The position numbers and the translations under genes are program-made. Shown here in pieces: positions 43,401 through 54,388 of a stretch of 64,000 nt of DNA (the stretch's first letter is position 1; each line of letters starts with the position of its first letter). This stretch comes from Pogostemon cablin (lineage: Eukaryota; Streptophyta; Magnoliopsida; Lamiales; Lamiaceae). The stretch covers positions 21,443,513 to 21,507,512 of the forward strand of contig CM042979.1 of the NCBI GenBank assembly GCA_023678885.1. The letters are read 5' to 3'. The notes below the pieces were generated by a model, which was given only the letters and a program-made list of their open reading frames with translations, was not told the DNA's origin and made no database searches.

Positions 43401-45295
43401 ATGGGGGTGAGCAAAACCACTAGCTCAGTGAGGTGATAAGCCGGTCACCCCGACCCTTATACAAAGCATGTATTCCCACTCGCGGTTCATAACATAGAAT
43501 CCAACATTTCGTCCCACAATAACAATTTCTCACTCAGTATACATATTAATGAAAATAAAAACCTTAGTGCACATTTACGAATAACACAATTAGTTCAAAC
43601 AACATGTTATCACATAATAGACGCGTGGGTAGTCAATATCCTCCTCGAACTGAGCTCTCCGGCGAGAGACAGTCCAAGCCCGTCAACGTTACTCTAGATA
43701 AAATGCGTATTAATATTCTTTCTCAACACGCCAAGTGCTAAATTTCACAATTCAATATCGACGTGAATACTTAAAATGATCATACATATAAACATATATG
43801 ACATGCATGTCCCACACCGGTGACGTTGACTGAGCCTATAATAGACTGATCCATCTAACGATCACCCTCCAGAGCATCAGTATTTGACAAATAGACATGT
43901 GCCCCGTTAGATCTAACTCACCCGGGTTTGCCAAGCAACGGGCAACTTGGTTGTCACTCTAACTCACCCGAACCGCGACCAATTCGAGCTACTTAACCTT
44001 GGTACCAGGTATACATATGCATATGCATCATAAGATGAATAAGGACTCAAGTTAGAGTCTTAATTAGCACACAAGAATAACCAGAAATCAATTCTCAAAT
44101 AATTCACAGTAAATGCTATCAGATATCGAGCCAGCAAGGCTCTTCAACATAAGTTAAAATCAATAATACTCATAAAATGGCTAACAGGACTCTAACTAGA
44201 GCAATCGAGCCAATCAGGCTCTTTACCACATAACACAATACCAAATAATTTTTTTATCAATTAACTAAAACTAAAATAAATGCACATTTTTCGAGGGTCC
44301 ACACTTCCCACAAGAGAAGGCGTTCCCAAATTATCAACTCACAAGGAAGTTATTTACTCTCTCTGGAATCTGAAGTCGGTCCCTTGCCCTTCGTCGATAG
44401 TTCTTTACCTAGAAAGGAGATGAGCAATTAAAGACAAATCAAATACAACTAACTATTAGTGGTAACATCACCTTTCATTGCTAAAAACAAATCCTAATCG
44501 AGTTCGAACGAGTCGATATTAAATAAAAATAGCATGTAACTCCTTAACATCAGTTCCCAATCCCACATAACCCATTTCAATACATTAACTAAACGAAACG
44601 ATAGAAAATAAAATTTGAATTCGACATAAAAATTCTGAAAATTTTCAGCTAGCGGCAGTTTATGAGAAAAATCATAACTAATTGTAGAATAATTGGATTG
44701 AGGCATTTCAAGTGGCTACGGAAAGCTAACGAGTTCAGCTACGTACAGAAATTAAGTTTGTAAACTTTCTTAGGGTAATAGCTATGCCAAAATCAGTTTG
44801 AACAGTCTGCAAATTACCCACATACCAAAAAGAAAAACCCCACAAAATTACAAAACCATGGAAGAAGGAAGCTTAATTCACACATCACATACCTCAAAAC
44901 AACTTAGAAACCACCTAGGATGAGGGTCGTAAGGGAGAATTTGATCAACAAAGGTTTCTCCTCTTCACTCTCTTCTTTCCCCTCTTTTGTTTTTTTTCTC
45001 CTGTTCTTCTCTTTTTTTTTAACTTTAGCCTTAATAATTATATATCAGGCCATTTAAGTGGGCTGAAACTTTGGGCCACAAAATAAATAAATAAATAAGT
45101 TTGGGCTTTCTAAAAAAAATCTAGTTGGGCTAAGATAGGGCTGGTCTTTTGGGCAACAAAAATAAATAAATAGGTTTTGGGCTTTCTAAAAAAAATCTAG
45201 TTGGGCTAAGATAGGGCTGGCCTTTTGGGCCATAAAAATAAATAAATAGGTTTTTGGATATCTAAAAAAAAATCTAGTTGGGCTAAGATATTATA
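43401..45295 (-). mobile_element. Truncated 3' LTR of minus-strand gypsy element
   Basis: Read on the minus strand it starts at TATAATATCTTAGCCC after a polypurine tract and stops abruptly at ...GCTCACCCCCAT, lacking the last ~430 bp (U5 end) present in the 5' LTR. The break is joined to the exact CA terminus of the plus-strand LTR with one extra G. Its U3 carries three ~77-bp tandem units (CTAGTTGGGC at 45121, 45197 and 45274). It also lacks one copy of a short duplicated AACTCACCCGAACCG block that the 5' LTR has twice. Confidence 0.9.
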
Positions 45296-45301
45296 AAGTA
45301 T

Positions 45302-45313
45302 CCCCTCCTCTAA
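45302..45313 (-). other. Polypurine tract of gypsy element
   Basis: On the minus strand TTTAGAGGAGGGGA lies just before the 3' LTR and just after the end of pol (GATTCGAGGACGAAACA). This is the expected place for the plus-strand primer. A few bases (TACTT) separate it from the segment shared by all three LTRs, so the exact LTR start is uncertain by about 10 bp. Confidence 0.75.
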
Positions 45314-45342
45314 AATGTTTCGTCCTCGAATCATAAACGTAC

Positions 45343-45802
45343 CTAGAGATGAAAAGAGATTTGGATGGTGTTGACGCATACTGACTCTTGTTCCCATGTT
45401 TCTTCTTCAATTTGATCACTTCTCCATAGAACTCTCACCATAGGAATGGATTTGTTACGAAGCATTTTCTGTCGGCGATCTACAATTTGAACAGGTTGTA
45501 CTTCGTACGATAGATTTTTCTTTAATACAGCTGGGGGATATTTGAGCACATGCGAAGGATCTGGTTTATATTTTCTAAGCATATAGACATGGAAGACATC
45601 GTGAATCTTCAACAATTCCGATGGTAGCTCAAGCCGATACGCGACACGACCAATCCTTTGCACGATCGTAAATGGGCCAATATACCTTGGACTTAACTTT
45701 CCTCGATGGCGGAATCGCAACACGCCATTCCATGGAGAAACTTTCAGAAAAACTTTGTCTCCTTCAATAAACTCCAAATCGCGCCTCCTATTATCTGCGT
45801 GC
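45343..45802 (-). pseudogene. Gypsy integrase C-terminus with chromodomain-like tail
   Basis: Frame-shifted continuation of the pol frame. It opens with the typical (A)[22 protein letters not shown] block and the GPY/F module (RYIGPFTIVQRIG...YRLELP), followed by DVFHVYMLRKY. The tail YEVQPVQIVDRR...VRVLWR...EEETWE matches the chromodomain-like ending of plant chromoviruses, thought to steer integration to heterochromatin. That role suits the location, a satellite block. The frameshift near 45800 (a one-base loss in the AAAAGCACGCAG region) detaches it from the upstream pol frame. Confidence 0.85.
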
Positions 45803-48734
45803 TTTTCTGTCGATCTTGCGCTACCATAAGTCTGTCTCGAATAAGTTGTATTTTTGCCTTCGCATCTTCGATAAGCTCTACTCGTTCGATTTTTCTCTCG
45901 CCAACCTCATCCCAAAAGAGCGGTGTTCGACACTTTCGGCCATACAGAGCTTCGTACGGGGGCATTCCAATGCTTGAATGATAACTGTTGTTATAAGCAA
46001 ACTCCACCAAAGTCACGTACTTATCCCAGCTACCTCCCAAATTCAACAACACTGCACGTAGCATGTCTTCTAGTGTCTGTATAGTTGTCTCTGACTGTTC
46101 ATCAGTCTGTAGATGAAACGAGGTACTGAATAGTAATTTTGTACCTAGCGCTTTCTGCAGACTAGGCCAAAAATGGGAAGTGAATCTTGGATCACAATCA
46201 GATATGATTGACACTGGTACTCCGTGCAATCTCACGATCTCATCGACATATAACTGGGCAAGTTTCTCTAAAGATTCGTTGGTATGCACTAGAAGGAAAT
46301 GTGCCAATTTCGTCAGACGATCGACAATGACCCAAATTAAGTCATGACCCTTTTGGGTTCGAGGTAAACCAGAAACAAAATCCATTGTGACATTTTCCCA
46401 TTTCCACTCAGGAATAGGTAGTGGTTGAAGCATGCCGGCTGGTTTTTGGTGTTCCGCTTTAATCTGTTGGCATGATAAGCACTTTGATACAAATTCAGCA
46501 ATGTCCCATTTCATACCTGGCCACCAATAATGCTCCCGAAGTATTTTGTACATTTTGGTACTACCAGGATGCATAGCATACGCTGAAGAATGGGCTTCCT
46601 CAAGAATAGCTATACGAACATCAAGTTCTGATGGAACACAAACACGATTTTTAAAAGTAAGAAGTCCATCATCCCGAATTTGAAATTCTGTTTCTTTTCC
46701 TTGATTTAGCTTCGCCATCTTCTGTTGTAAATGAACATCGTGTGATTGTCTTTCTCGAATTTGCTCAAACAAGGTAGGTCTAACCTCAAATTTGGCGATT
46801 AAGGCAGAATCATTAGACTTTTCACAATCGAGCGAAATGTGTAAAGATTTAAATTGCTCCAACATAGGAAGATAAAAAGATTGAATTGAAGCAAGTGAGG
46901 TAGAAGACTTTCTACTCAGAGCATCTACAACAACGTTCGCCTTGCCAGGATGATAATCGATGACTAAGTCATAGTCACTAATCAACTCCATCCATCGCCT
47001 TTGCCTGAGGTTGAGCTCCTTTTGCGTGGTGATATACTTTAAGCTCTTGTGATCAGTGAAAACCCGACAAGTTGCACCATACAGATAGTGCCTCCAGATC
47101 TTCAATGCAAAGACGATTGCAGCCAACTCTAAATCATGTGTAGGATAATTTTCTTCGTTCTTCTTCAATTGCCTTGAAGCGTAGGCAATAACCTTTCCTT
47201 CTTGCATGAGAACGCATCCTAATCCTTGTCTCGAGGCGTCGCTATAAATGGTAAATTCTCCAATCGCTGGGTCTGGCAAAGCAAGAATAGGAGCTGAAAC
47301 GAGTCGTCTTTTTAATTCTTGAAATGCTTCCTCGCATTCTTCACTCAATTCAAATTTTACCCCTTTCTGAGTCAATTTAGTCAAAGATGAAGCCAATAAC
47401 AAAAAGTCTTTGACAAACTGTCGATAATATCTAGCTAATCCCAGAAAACTACGAATCTCTGTCACGTTCTTTGGACGCTCCCAATCTAGTATAGCTTGAA
47501 TCTTCACTGGATTGACGTAGATTCCTTCTTTAGAAATGTGATGACCCAAAAAGCTTACCTCACGAAGCCAAAATTCACACTTCGAGAATTTAGCATAAAG
47601 CTGATTTTCTCTGAGAATGTTCAGAGCAATTCTTAGATGATGAGAATGCTCGTCGTCCGATTTAGAATAAATAAGAATGTCATCAATGAAGATGATGACA
47701 AACTTATCTAAGTACGGCCGAAAGACCCGATTCATAAGATCCATAAAAGCTGCAAGAGCATTTGTGAGTCCAAAAGGCATAACACAGAATTCAAAATGAC
47801 CGTATCTGGTTCGAAAAGCAGACTTAGGGATATCATATTCCCTAATCTTGAGTTGGTTATAACCAGATCGCAAACCAATTTTTGAGAATACAGTTGCTCC
47901 TTGCAATTGATCAAATAGATCATCGATTCTTGGAAGAGGATATTTGTTCTTGATTGTCACCTTGTTCAATTGACGGTAGTTGACACATAGGCGAAGTGAT
48001 CCATCTTTCTTCTTGACAAAAAGAACTGGGGCACCCCACGGAGATATGCTAGGTCGTATGAACCCCTTCTCCAATAATTCCCCAAGTTGTGTCTGGAGTT
48101 CCTTAAGGTCAGCAGGCGACATTCGATATAGAGTAATCGATATATGTGTGATTCCAGGAAGTACGTCAATGGAAAAATTAATCTCTCGATTCGGAGGTTG
48201 TCCTGGTAAGTCTTCGGGAAAGATATCAGGAAATTCATTCATGATCGGGATGTCATCTAGTTTAGTTTCAGAAAGAGAAGTATCGATGACAAATGCCAAG
48301 AATGCCTCACAACCCTTACGCATTAATTTATGCGCAGTCAACATTGAAATAAAAGAGGGGGATCTCATTTGAAGTTTACCTTCAAAAATAAGTTCTGAGA
48401 ATCCTGGTCTACGAGAAATAACAAGCTTCTCGTGGCAGTCGAGAATTTCATGATGAGAAGAAAGCCAATCCATGCCAAGAATAACATCAAGATCAATCGA
48501 AGGCAATGGTATCAATTCAGCCTCTAGAATGACATTTTTGATCTTCAATGGACAACCAAGGAATACCGAATCACGAATTAGACGCTCTTCAAGAGGGGTA
48601 TGAATGATGATTCTAGGTGATAAATGAGAGATAGTATAATCTAAGATCGCAGTAAAATCATCGCGGATATAAGACCTATCAGAACCTGGGTCAAATAAAG
48701 CGTAGACCTGATGGTCTCCCACAAATAATATTAG
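45744..48734 (-). pseudogene. pol: Gypsy pol: protease, RT, RNase H, integrase
   Basis: About 992 codons, open from the GTG-initiated segment at 48722, though the real protein would be read through from gag. Residue numbers below count from 48722. Protease motif [12 protein letters not shown] at 8-19; DPG stands where DSG/DTG is usual, a variant I believe common in plant gypsy. RT about 200-400 with [18 protein letters not shown] and FIDDILIYS (D347, D348). The first RT catalytic Asp is Gly283 (KIGL for KIDL). RNase H about 490-600 with D495, E532, D557 and D600. Integrase has H711, H718, C748 and C751, then D781, D842 and E878 (DD35E spacing). The frame runs off after residue ~974 through a frameshift. 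RT is predicted inactive; RNase H and integrase residues are kept. Confidence 0.93.
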
Positions 48735-48856
48735 CTGAGATTGTGATTTAGAAATTTGGAAAGATAGAATTTCTTACGAATGTTTTATTCGTAATCAAGT
48801 GGCATAACAAGGCGGGGTTAAATATAGCATGTGAAAATACTCAGATTATAAATTAC
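48735..48856 (-). other. Stop-containing insertion between gag and protease
   Basis: Between the gag C-terminus (RVFHISQEEAC...VVTG) and the protease start ([17 protein letters not shown]) lie about 120 bp holding three in-frame stops and no similarity I recognise to gag-pol. The reading frame on both sides is the same. It is bounded by GT and AG, but removing the 122 bp would shift frame. Possibly a small insertion or decayed linker. Confidence 0.5.
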
Positions 48857-49248
48857 CTGTCACAACCTTCGGATCTGAGCAAGCCTCTTCCTGGGAAATA
48901 TGAAATACTCTAGTTTGCTTCCTTCCTTGCATAGGTGATTGAGTACTAGGGCCGCTTGAGGCATCGGGCACTCTGGTAGCTGTAGATCAAGTATCTCTGG
49001 GTATAGAATATGTTAGTTTACCACAAAGCTGACTAGAACACTGACTGCTCGCTCCCATAAGCTAAGGACAAGAACTTCGCATATGCCCCAGCTGTCGATA
49101 ATGAAAACATTCTTGAGGAGCCTTACAGGGGCCTTTGTGATATTTTAAGCAATTCTGGCACTTGCGATTTTCACCAACCGATCCCGAGACATTGCTCCCG
49201 CCTCAATTAAACTGCTCTCGAGGTTGAGGAAAACTAATAGATACTGAA
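48857..49248 (-). pseudogene. gag: Gypsy gag C-terminus with decayed zinc knuckle
   Basis: This continues the gag frame of 57528-58562 across the nested element: removing element plus one target copy (8274 bp, divisible by 3) restores one frame. It encodes ENRKCQNCLKYHKGPC (CxxC start at 49160) and ECFHYRQLGHMRSSCP, a CCHC-type knuckle whose second Cys is Tyr. The frame is broken by TGA shortly after the insertion site, TAG at 49062-49064 and a further TGA. The segment RVFHISQEEAC is the usual junction before protease in plant gypsy elements. Confidence 0.8.
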
Positions 49249-49253
49249 CTTGG
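49249..49253. other. Target-site duplication, left copy (CTTGG)
   Basis: CTTGG immediately precedes the left TG terminus of the nested element and is repeated at 57523-57527 right after its CA terminus. Five bases is the usual duplication length for LTR retrotransposons. Confidence 0.95.
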
Positions 49254-50453
49254 TGTTGGGCAATTGGATCGTGCGGTTCAACGTGATCCGTTAGGATTAA
49301 CAGGCAAACAAAGTCAGCGGAAGCAATAATGTGTTTACCGTACTTCAGGGTTGATGTAGAGTCTGAATCACTGCAGAAGAACACCTCTTGATCTTCTGCT
49401 GTATATCCCAAGTCAACTCTGGTGTTGGGTGGTCAACAATCCCCAGAGTTCTCTCAATCTGCTTCTCTCTAACTCACGTCAAAAGAGGCGCAGGAAGTTA
49501 GGTTTCCAGAAGCTGAGATGACTATATATATAGGGCTACAGCAGGGACCAGGAGGAGAAATTGGGCTGGGCCTCAATTGAACTTAATTAGCCAAGCTTAG
49601 CCCAAAGCTTTTAATTAAATCCAATAATAATAATATAGTCCACTAAAATATTATTATTGCACTACCCGTCCAATCCCAAAATTATGTTCTGGGCTCCTTC
49701 TTATTATGAGCCCGATAGTCTCCCCATGTTTAAGATATACAATGTCCATTAATTAATTAAGTTACTGACAACTCAAATTAATTAATATCTCATCCAAGAG
49801 TAGTACCACTCAACCTTTTTATCATGCCGGAAATTAATCCACTTGCAAGATTTACATGATAAACCTTATGAGCTCCTCAAGGGGACATCATCAACCTATG
49901 ACGGACATGGATTCCTTCTACAATCAACAGCACACCATAGATACAGCACTACTTCCCAACTCACCGAGTTTGTTGATTTAATACTTATAAATCTCACCCA
50001 TTGATGAATCAAAGAAATACATACTGCCCTACGTGTCGAGGTTATTGTATAGGGATTAAGAGCACGAACTTCCATAATAACAGAGATCAAGTTCTACTAT
50101 ATAGTCAGTATAAGAAGAACGACCTCAGGCGGTCCTGCTCAATACACACAAGTGCACTAATGTGATTCTATAGCCAAGACAAGCTAATACCGAACCACAC
50201 TACAACCATACCAATAGAGAGTCCCCGTCTATCTCGGTTGTGAGCATCTGTTTATACTTTATAAGGAAACCGATAATATGATCTTCCGCGTGTTGTCGCA
50301 CAACATATTATCTACAGTATAAAGTAAATGGACTATTGCATCATGCATATAAAATAAATTATAAGATGCAATCATTTGATCAATGATTCTCATTTCAAAT
50401 ATTGTTATGAAGTTGTTCATACTAAAGCTAGACTTTTAGTATACAATCCAACA
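49254..50453 (-). repeat. 3' LTR of copia element
   Basis: 1200 bp, reading TGTTGGATTGTATAC...AATTGCCCAACA on the minus strand. By eye it matches the 5' LTR at every position except one (G at 49314 region, AAAGTCAGCGG versus AAAATCAGCGG). An 88-codon open frame here (49145-49411) crosses the LTR end into gag and is spurious. Confidence 0.97.
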
Positions 50454-50463
50454 ATCTCCCACT
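50454..50463 (-). other. Polypurine tract of copia element
   Basis: AGTGGGAGAT directly abuts the 3' LTR start (TGTTGG) on the minus strand, the standard copia arrangement for priming plus-strand synthesis. It fixes the element orientation together with the primer site. Confidence 0.9.
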
Positions 50464-50479
50464 TATACTAAAAGACTAT

Positions 50480-50960
50480 GTTGTCATGTCTTCTGCCATA
50501 CATCTGATTCCTACTCCCACTACACGACCATAAAAAGCTCTCGCCTTAAGGTCCTCGTAAATGGATTTACTAGGTCATCATCCGATGCAATCTAGGCGAC
50601 AACAACCTTCCCCTCATCATACGATTTCTCGTAACAGGTGGTACTCGCGCTCCATGTGTTTAATTGCCTTATGGACTTGTGATTTCTTCAAGTTTGCAAC
50701 TGCACCAATATCATCAATGTAAATTGTGATTACCTTGGGCAAACTTAGAAACACTTCAAAGTCCATCATGAAGTCTCTAGAGTCATATATATACTTTGGC
50801 TGCCTCATAGGCTCCAATTGATCATCTTTCCATGATGGAGTCCGCAGTTTGAAATATATTTCTATATAACACTCCTCCATATTATGACTCTACTTCCTAA
50901 AATTAAACACATAACCTTTGAGGAGAATTTACTACAGTCCAATCTGACTAAAAAATCCGA
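50480..50960 (-). pseudogene. Copia RNase H remnant
   Basis: An 87-codon open stretch (50617-50880) contains FMMDFEVFLSLPKVITIYID, GAVANLKKSQ and KHMEREYHLLREIV, which align by recognition with the copia RNase H end (DN-GAVAN, KHIERKYHLIREIV). Upstream GYVF- is followed by a stop instead of the usual glycine-rich linker, and downstream IASDDDLVNPFT carries a stop just before it. The region is thus the C-terminus of a dead pol. Confidence 0.8.
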
Positions 50961-51136
50961 ATATACGTAATCCACAAGAAACAGTGAATCTGCTCAGTAA
51001 GTCTACATATGATTTCCAGTCCTTCTCAGGCACTTCATATATGTCTTACTGCAGTTCATCATTCTTGTTCCGGGTTACGTTGATACCCACTGTTCTGCAT
51101 ACAGCAAAACAGATATCCAATTTCATTCATAGCATT

Positions 51137-51204
51137 CCATGAATAAACTCATCCGATGGGGAGGAAGGCTCTAATGCCGACGCGCAAGTCTATTCACATT
51201 GCTA
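51137..51204 (-). repeat. 68-bp leader motif, copy inside pol
   Basis: The 68 bp beginning CCATGAATAAACTCATCCG and ending TTCACATTGCTA (plus strand) match 54321-54388 with no difference seen. It lies between the RT and RNase H remnants, where copia pol normally has only the connection domain, so it is out of place. Confidence 0.85.
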
Positions 51205-51339
51205 AATGAGTATGGACTGTATCATTTTATGAAACTTGAGATAAGCATAACATCCTTTCTTGTGATCCGTATTACCGTGATCAAAAAGATGTATTTTGCC
51301 TTTCTTAAGTCCTTCATCTTTACCGCTTTATTAACCGTA

Positions 51340-51880
51340 CCCATACGCCCGATAATACTCTTTCATTGTCTCCAATGAGCAAGATACTATCTACATATAG
51401 TCCAAGAAATACCACCACGTTTCCGTCACTCTTTACAATACACAAGACTCATCCGCTCATTGATTTAAATCCATGCCACTGGATTACCTAATCAAAACAG
51501 ATGCTTCACGATCTTAAAGCTTGCTTTAGTCCATCGCTGGACACTTTTAAGCTTACTATCAAAATGCTATTAGTACTTTGCAATGAATTACTCTGGTTGC
51601 TTCACATAGATGTTATCCTCAAGACTTCCAATCAGGAAAGCTGTCTTGACATCTATTTGCTGTCCCTCATAATTTAATATGAGCAGCAATAAATAAAAGA
51701 ATCCGAATCAATTTAAGCATAGCTACCAGCGAATATGTTTCCTCATAATCGAACCATTTCTTTCTGAGTACACTTTCTCGCAACAAGCTTTGCTTTCAAG
51801 GTCTTCACCTTTCCATATGATCCTCTTTTATTTCCCTTGACCACTTGCAATGATTTTTATACCATTTAGTGGTCCTATAA
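51340..51880 (-). pseudogene. Copia reverse transcriptase remnant
   Basis: In several frames on the minus strand: GKVKTLKAKLVARKCTQKE, then YEET-SLVAMLKLIRILLFIAAH, QIDVKTAFLIGSLEDNIYVKQPE, TKASFK, and VVFLGLYVDSILLIGD. These are the copia RT blocks in the right order. The YVDD box reads YVDS, NGNL reads IGSL and GLKQAS reads WTKAS, with stops and frameshifts between them. The enzyme cannot be active. Confidence 0.85.
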
Positions 51881-52379
51881 GCTCCCAGACTTAATATAGA
51901 ATCCATAGATTCTATTTCAACGTACATTGCAACTTACTAAGATTCCGCATTTTAATCTTGTAGTGCTATGTCGTATCCGTGGGATAATACCATGTTCACT
52001 AGGGATCAAGTCTAACGACTCTCCCAAAACATATATTTATGGGTTGTTAAACAACCCTCCCACTACGACAAGGCACTACATGTAATTATGTATCAGACGT
52101 GACACGCGTTGCAGTTTACCTTGTGGTATATCCTCTTGTACACTTGGTACTTATACTTAGTGTTTTCCTCTCACTTCCTTTAGAACAACTCATACATGGG
52201 TTTGTGATTTATTACATAGTCCTTTTCCAAAAATCTAGTTATTGAGTTAACAATTACCCTTCGATCTTTTGGACTAAATAAATCACTCTTCATTTTTATA
52301 GTATGTCCCATAAACAGACAAAACGTTTTACGAATTACTGTATCTAGGGCATATCCATAAAATGAATTTAATTATTCCA

Positions 52380-52880
52380 AATAATTCATCATCTATCTAA
52401 TCATAACCATAAGAGTCTTATCCCTTCTACTCACCACACCATTCAGCTGGGGCATGCCCGGTGTAGTCTACTTGAGATTTAATCTCTATTTCTGATTAAT
52501 AGCTCCTAACTATCCTTTGAGGTATTCGCCATCATGATTAAATCGTAATGACGTAATATATTTTTCATGACGCTTCACTGTACCAGCCTTTCAATTCTTG
52601 AATTAATCCAAGAACTTAGACATGCAGTGCATCAAATAAATATATTGGTATCCAGAATAATCTTCGAATATTCTTAACCACTTCTTGCCTGGATAATATT
52701 AGGTCCGCTTGAATCAGAATGAACTAATTCCAACATATATATCTTTGGCTCTATACCCCACAGCCTTAAAAAGGCAGTTAATCATTTTTACTTCCAAGTA
52801 AGACTCACAAGTCCGATAGTTTCCACTTCTGATAAACCTTACGGTCTATCGGCTATCAACTTTTGAATCCTACTCAAGTA
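52380..52880 (-). pseudogene. Copia integrase remnant
   Basis: Minus-strand fragments include CESYLEVKM (from CESC, zinc-binding Cys lost), LELVHSDSSGP (first catalytic Asp block) followed by NIIQARSG, and GMPQLNGVVSRRDKTL (usual NGVAERRNRTL, so the catalytic Glu is Ser), then FYGYALDTVIR. Order and spacing fit copia integrase. Many stops and frameshifts separate the blocks. Confidence 0.8.
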
Positions 52881-52899
52881 AAATAAATTAATCTTAGAC

Positions 52900-54060
52900 G
52901 CCAAATATATGTTTAGTTCATTTCCGAAGGTTCCTTTCTCTTACTTATATTAGAAGATGCATTATTTAATTACAATTTCTTGCATCTGTGGGATGAACAT
53001 GATTCAAGAGTATAATTATTATCCACCAACGTACTATAACGGATTATACCCCCATTCCTCATCATTATGACCATGTCATAAAATTGAAATGAAGTATCCA
53101 TCCGTTAATGCATAGAAAACGAAATTAAATTCTTTCCATGAAAACGTACGTAAAGATAATTTCTCATAATCAATCATTTATTCCTATCATAAGATAGATA
53201 AATAACTCCCACTGCAATAGCCACTACCTTCGTAGTTTTACCCATGTCATAACTATCTTATCCTCACTTAGTAATAAACATTTAGTGATTCCAGTATCTA
53301 CACACTTCGTGTTAATAGATGCCATCACTAATCATGTTTAAACAACTAGTGAATAAGATATTAAACTTGTTCACTTTATGATGAAAATGGCTTTCCTTTG
53401 CCACATGTTTTGTCAGAAGTCTCCCACCATATACATCCTCTAGTATTTTCAGGTAGAACTTTCTCAAAACATCAAGGCTAAACATGGAGAATAAAATTGA
53501 TCTAGGTTTCCCTTTCATTTTATACTCCAAGCTTTTCCAATTCATTCATCAAATTCTATCATGATCTTGCGCCTTTTAAATTACTCAAGTATCTGAAGAG
53601 TTACATGAGTTCATCATATTTCTATGATCCTCTCATCTCTTCACTAAAGACTTTAATAGGCATCATGAGCCGTCCTTTGAGAGAACACATGTATTTTCTT
53701 AAGCAGTAAATTTCAAAATTAAGATTCTTTTCTAATCAGTTAATTTGGACAAGTAAATATAATTTCTTTTAGTTAACAATTAGTGAGACTAAAACTATTC
53801 GAAATACAGAGAATCACGATTAAATTTACTGATCAAAACTTCGAATTTTATCCTTTTATATCGTTTCCCTCAAAACAATATAAAATAAAATTCACCGACA
53901 TCTCAAGCACCGTGAGTCTGCAAGCCACGATAGTGTGGACGTTTACAAACCCGAACATTTACAAGAGAAGGTTTTACCCATTAATTTCATTTGTCAACCT
54001 AACTTTATGACAAAATAATTAATAGTCGGTTCCTCTTTAGCCATGCAAATAAAAGCAGTG
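52900..54060 (-). other. Unassignable copia internal segment (gag position)
   Basis: This is where gag and the pre-integrase part should lie. It is AT-rich with no frame longer than about 77 codons; the 53312-53545 minus-strand frame is open but I recognise no domain. I see no CCHC knuckle. Either gag has decayed beyond recognition or it was never present. Confidence 0.4.
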
Positions 54061-54221
54061 ACTCCGATGGGGAGGATACTTATTATTCACATCTAAGTGT
54101 ACACCATTATTTGACCCCAAGTCCGCGGCCCAAGCTTGTGTGCCTTACAGATGGAGAAGTACACACGCGCTCGGATAACTTCCTACAGTCATCAATTACA
54201 AGTTTGTACCAGTGAACCACA

Positions 54222-54388
54222 TATAAACTCATCCGATAGGGAGGAAGGTCTAAGCCAACGCGCAAGTTCATATGCATCACATTACAAACGTAATTATTTA
54301 ATGAAGTCTGTTCCAGCAATCCATGAATAAACTCATCCGATGGGGAGGAAGGCTCTAATGCCGACGCGCAAGTCTATTCACATTGCTA
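54222..54388 (-). repeat. Two tandem copies of the leader motif
   Basis: Copies at 54222-54283 (diverged: CCGATAGGGAGGAAGGTCTA) and 54321-54388 (identical to 51137-51204). A shorter piece, CTCCGATGGGGAGGATA, sits at 54061-54078. On the minus strand each reads TTGCGCGTCGGCATTAG then CCTCCCCATCGGATGAG. Function unknown; position between leader and coding remnants. Confidence 0.7.

Noticed and set aside
48684..48692. Protease DPG as proof of a dead protease
   Set aside because: I believe DPG occurs in other plant gypsy proteases, so it may be the family norm and cannot be called a lesion from one copy.
48735..48856. Functional intron between gag and protease
   Set aside because: GT and AG are present, but removing 122 bp shifts the frame relative to protease, so a simple intron does not restore the polyprotein.
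49145..49411. 88-codon minus-strand frame at the left copia LTR boundary
   Set aside because: It joins LTR sequence to gag remnant in the wrong frame; its first part is repeated at 56286-56480 in the other LTR.
53312..53545. 77-codon frame as copia gag
   Set aside because: Position fits, but I see neither a capsid core nor a CCHC knuckle, so the assignment is not supported.
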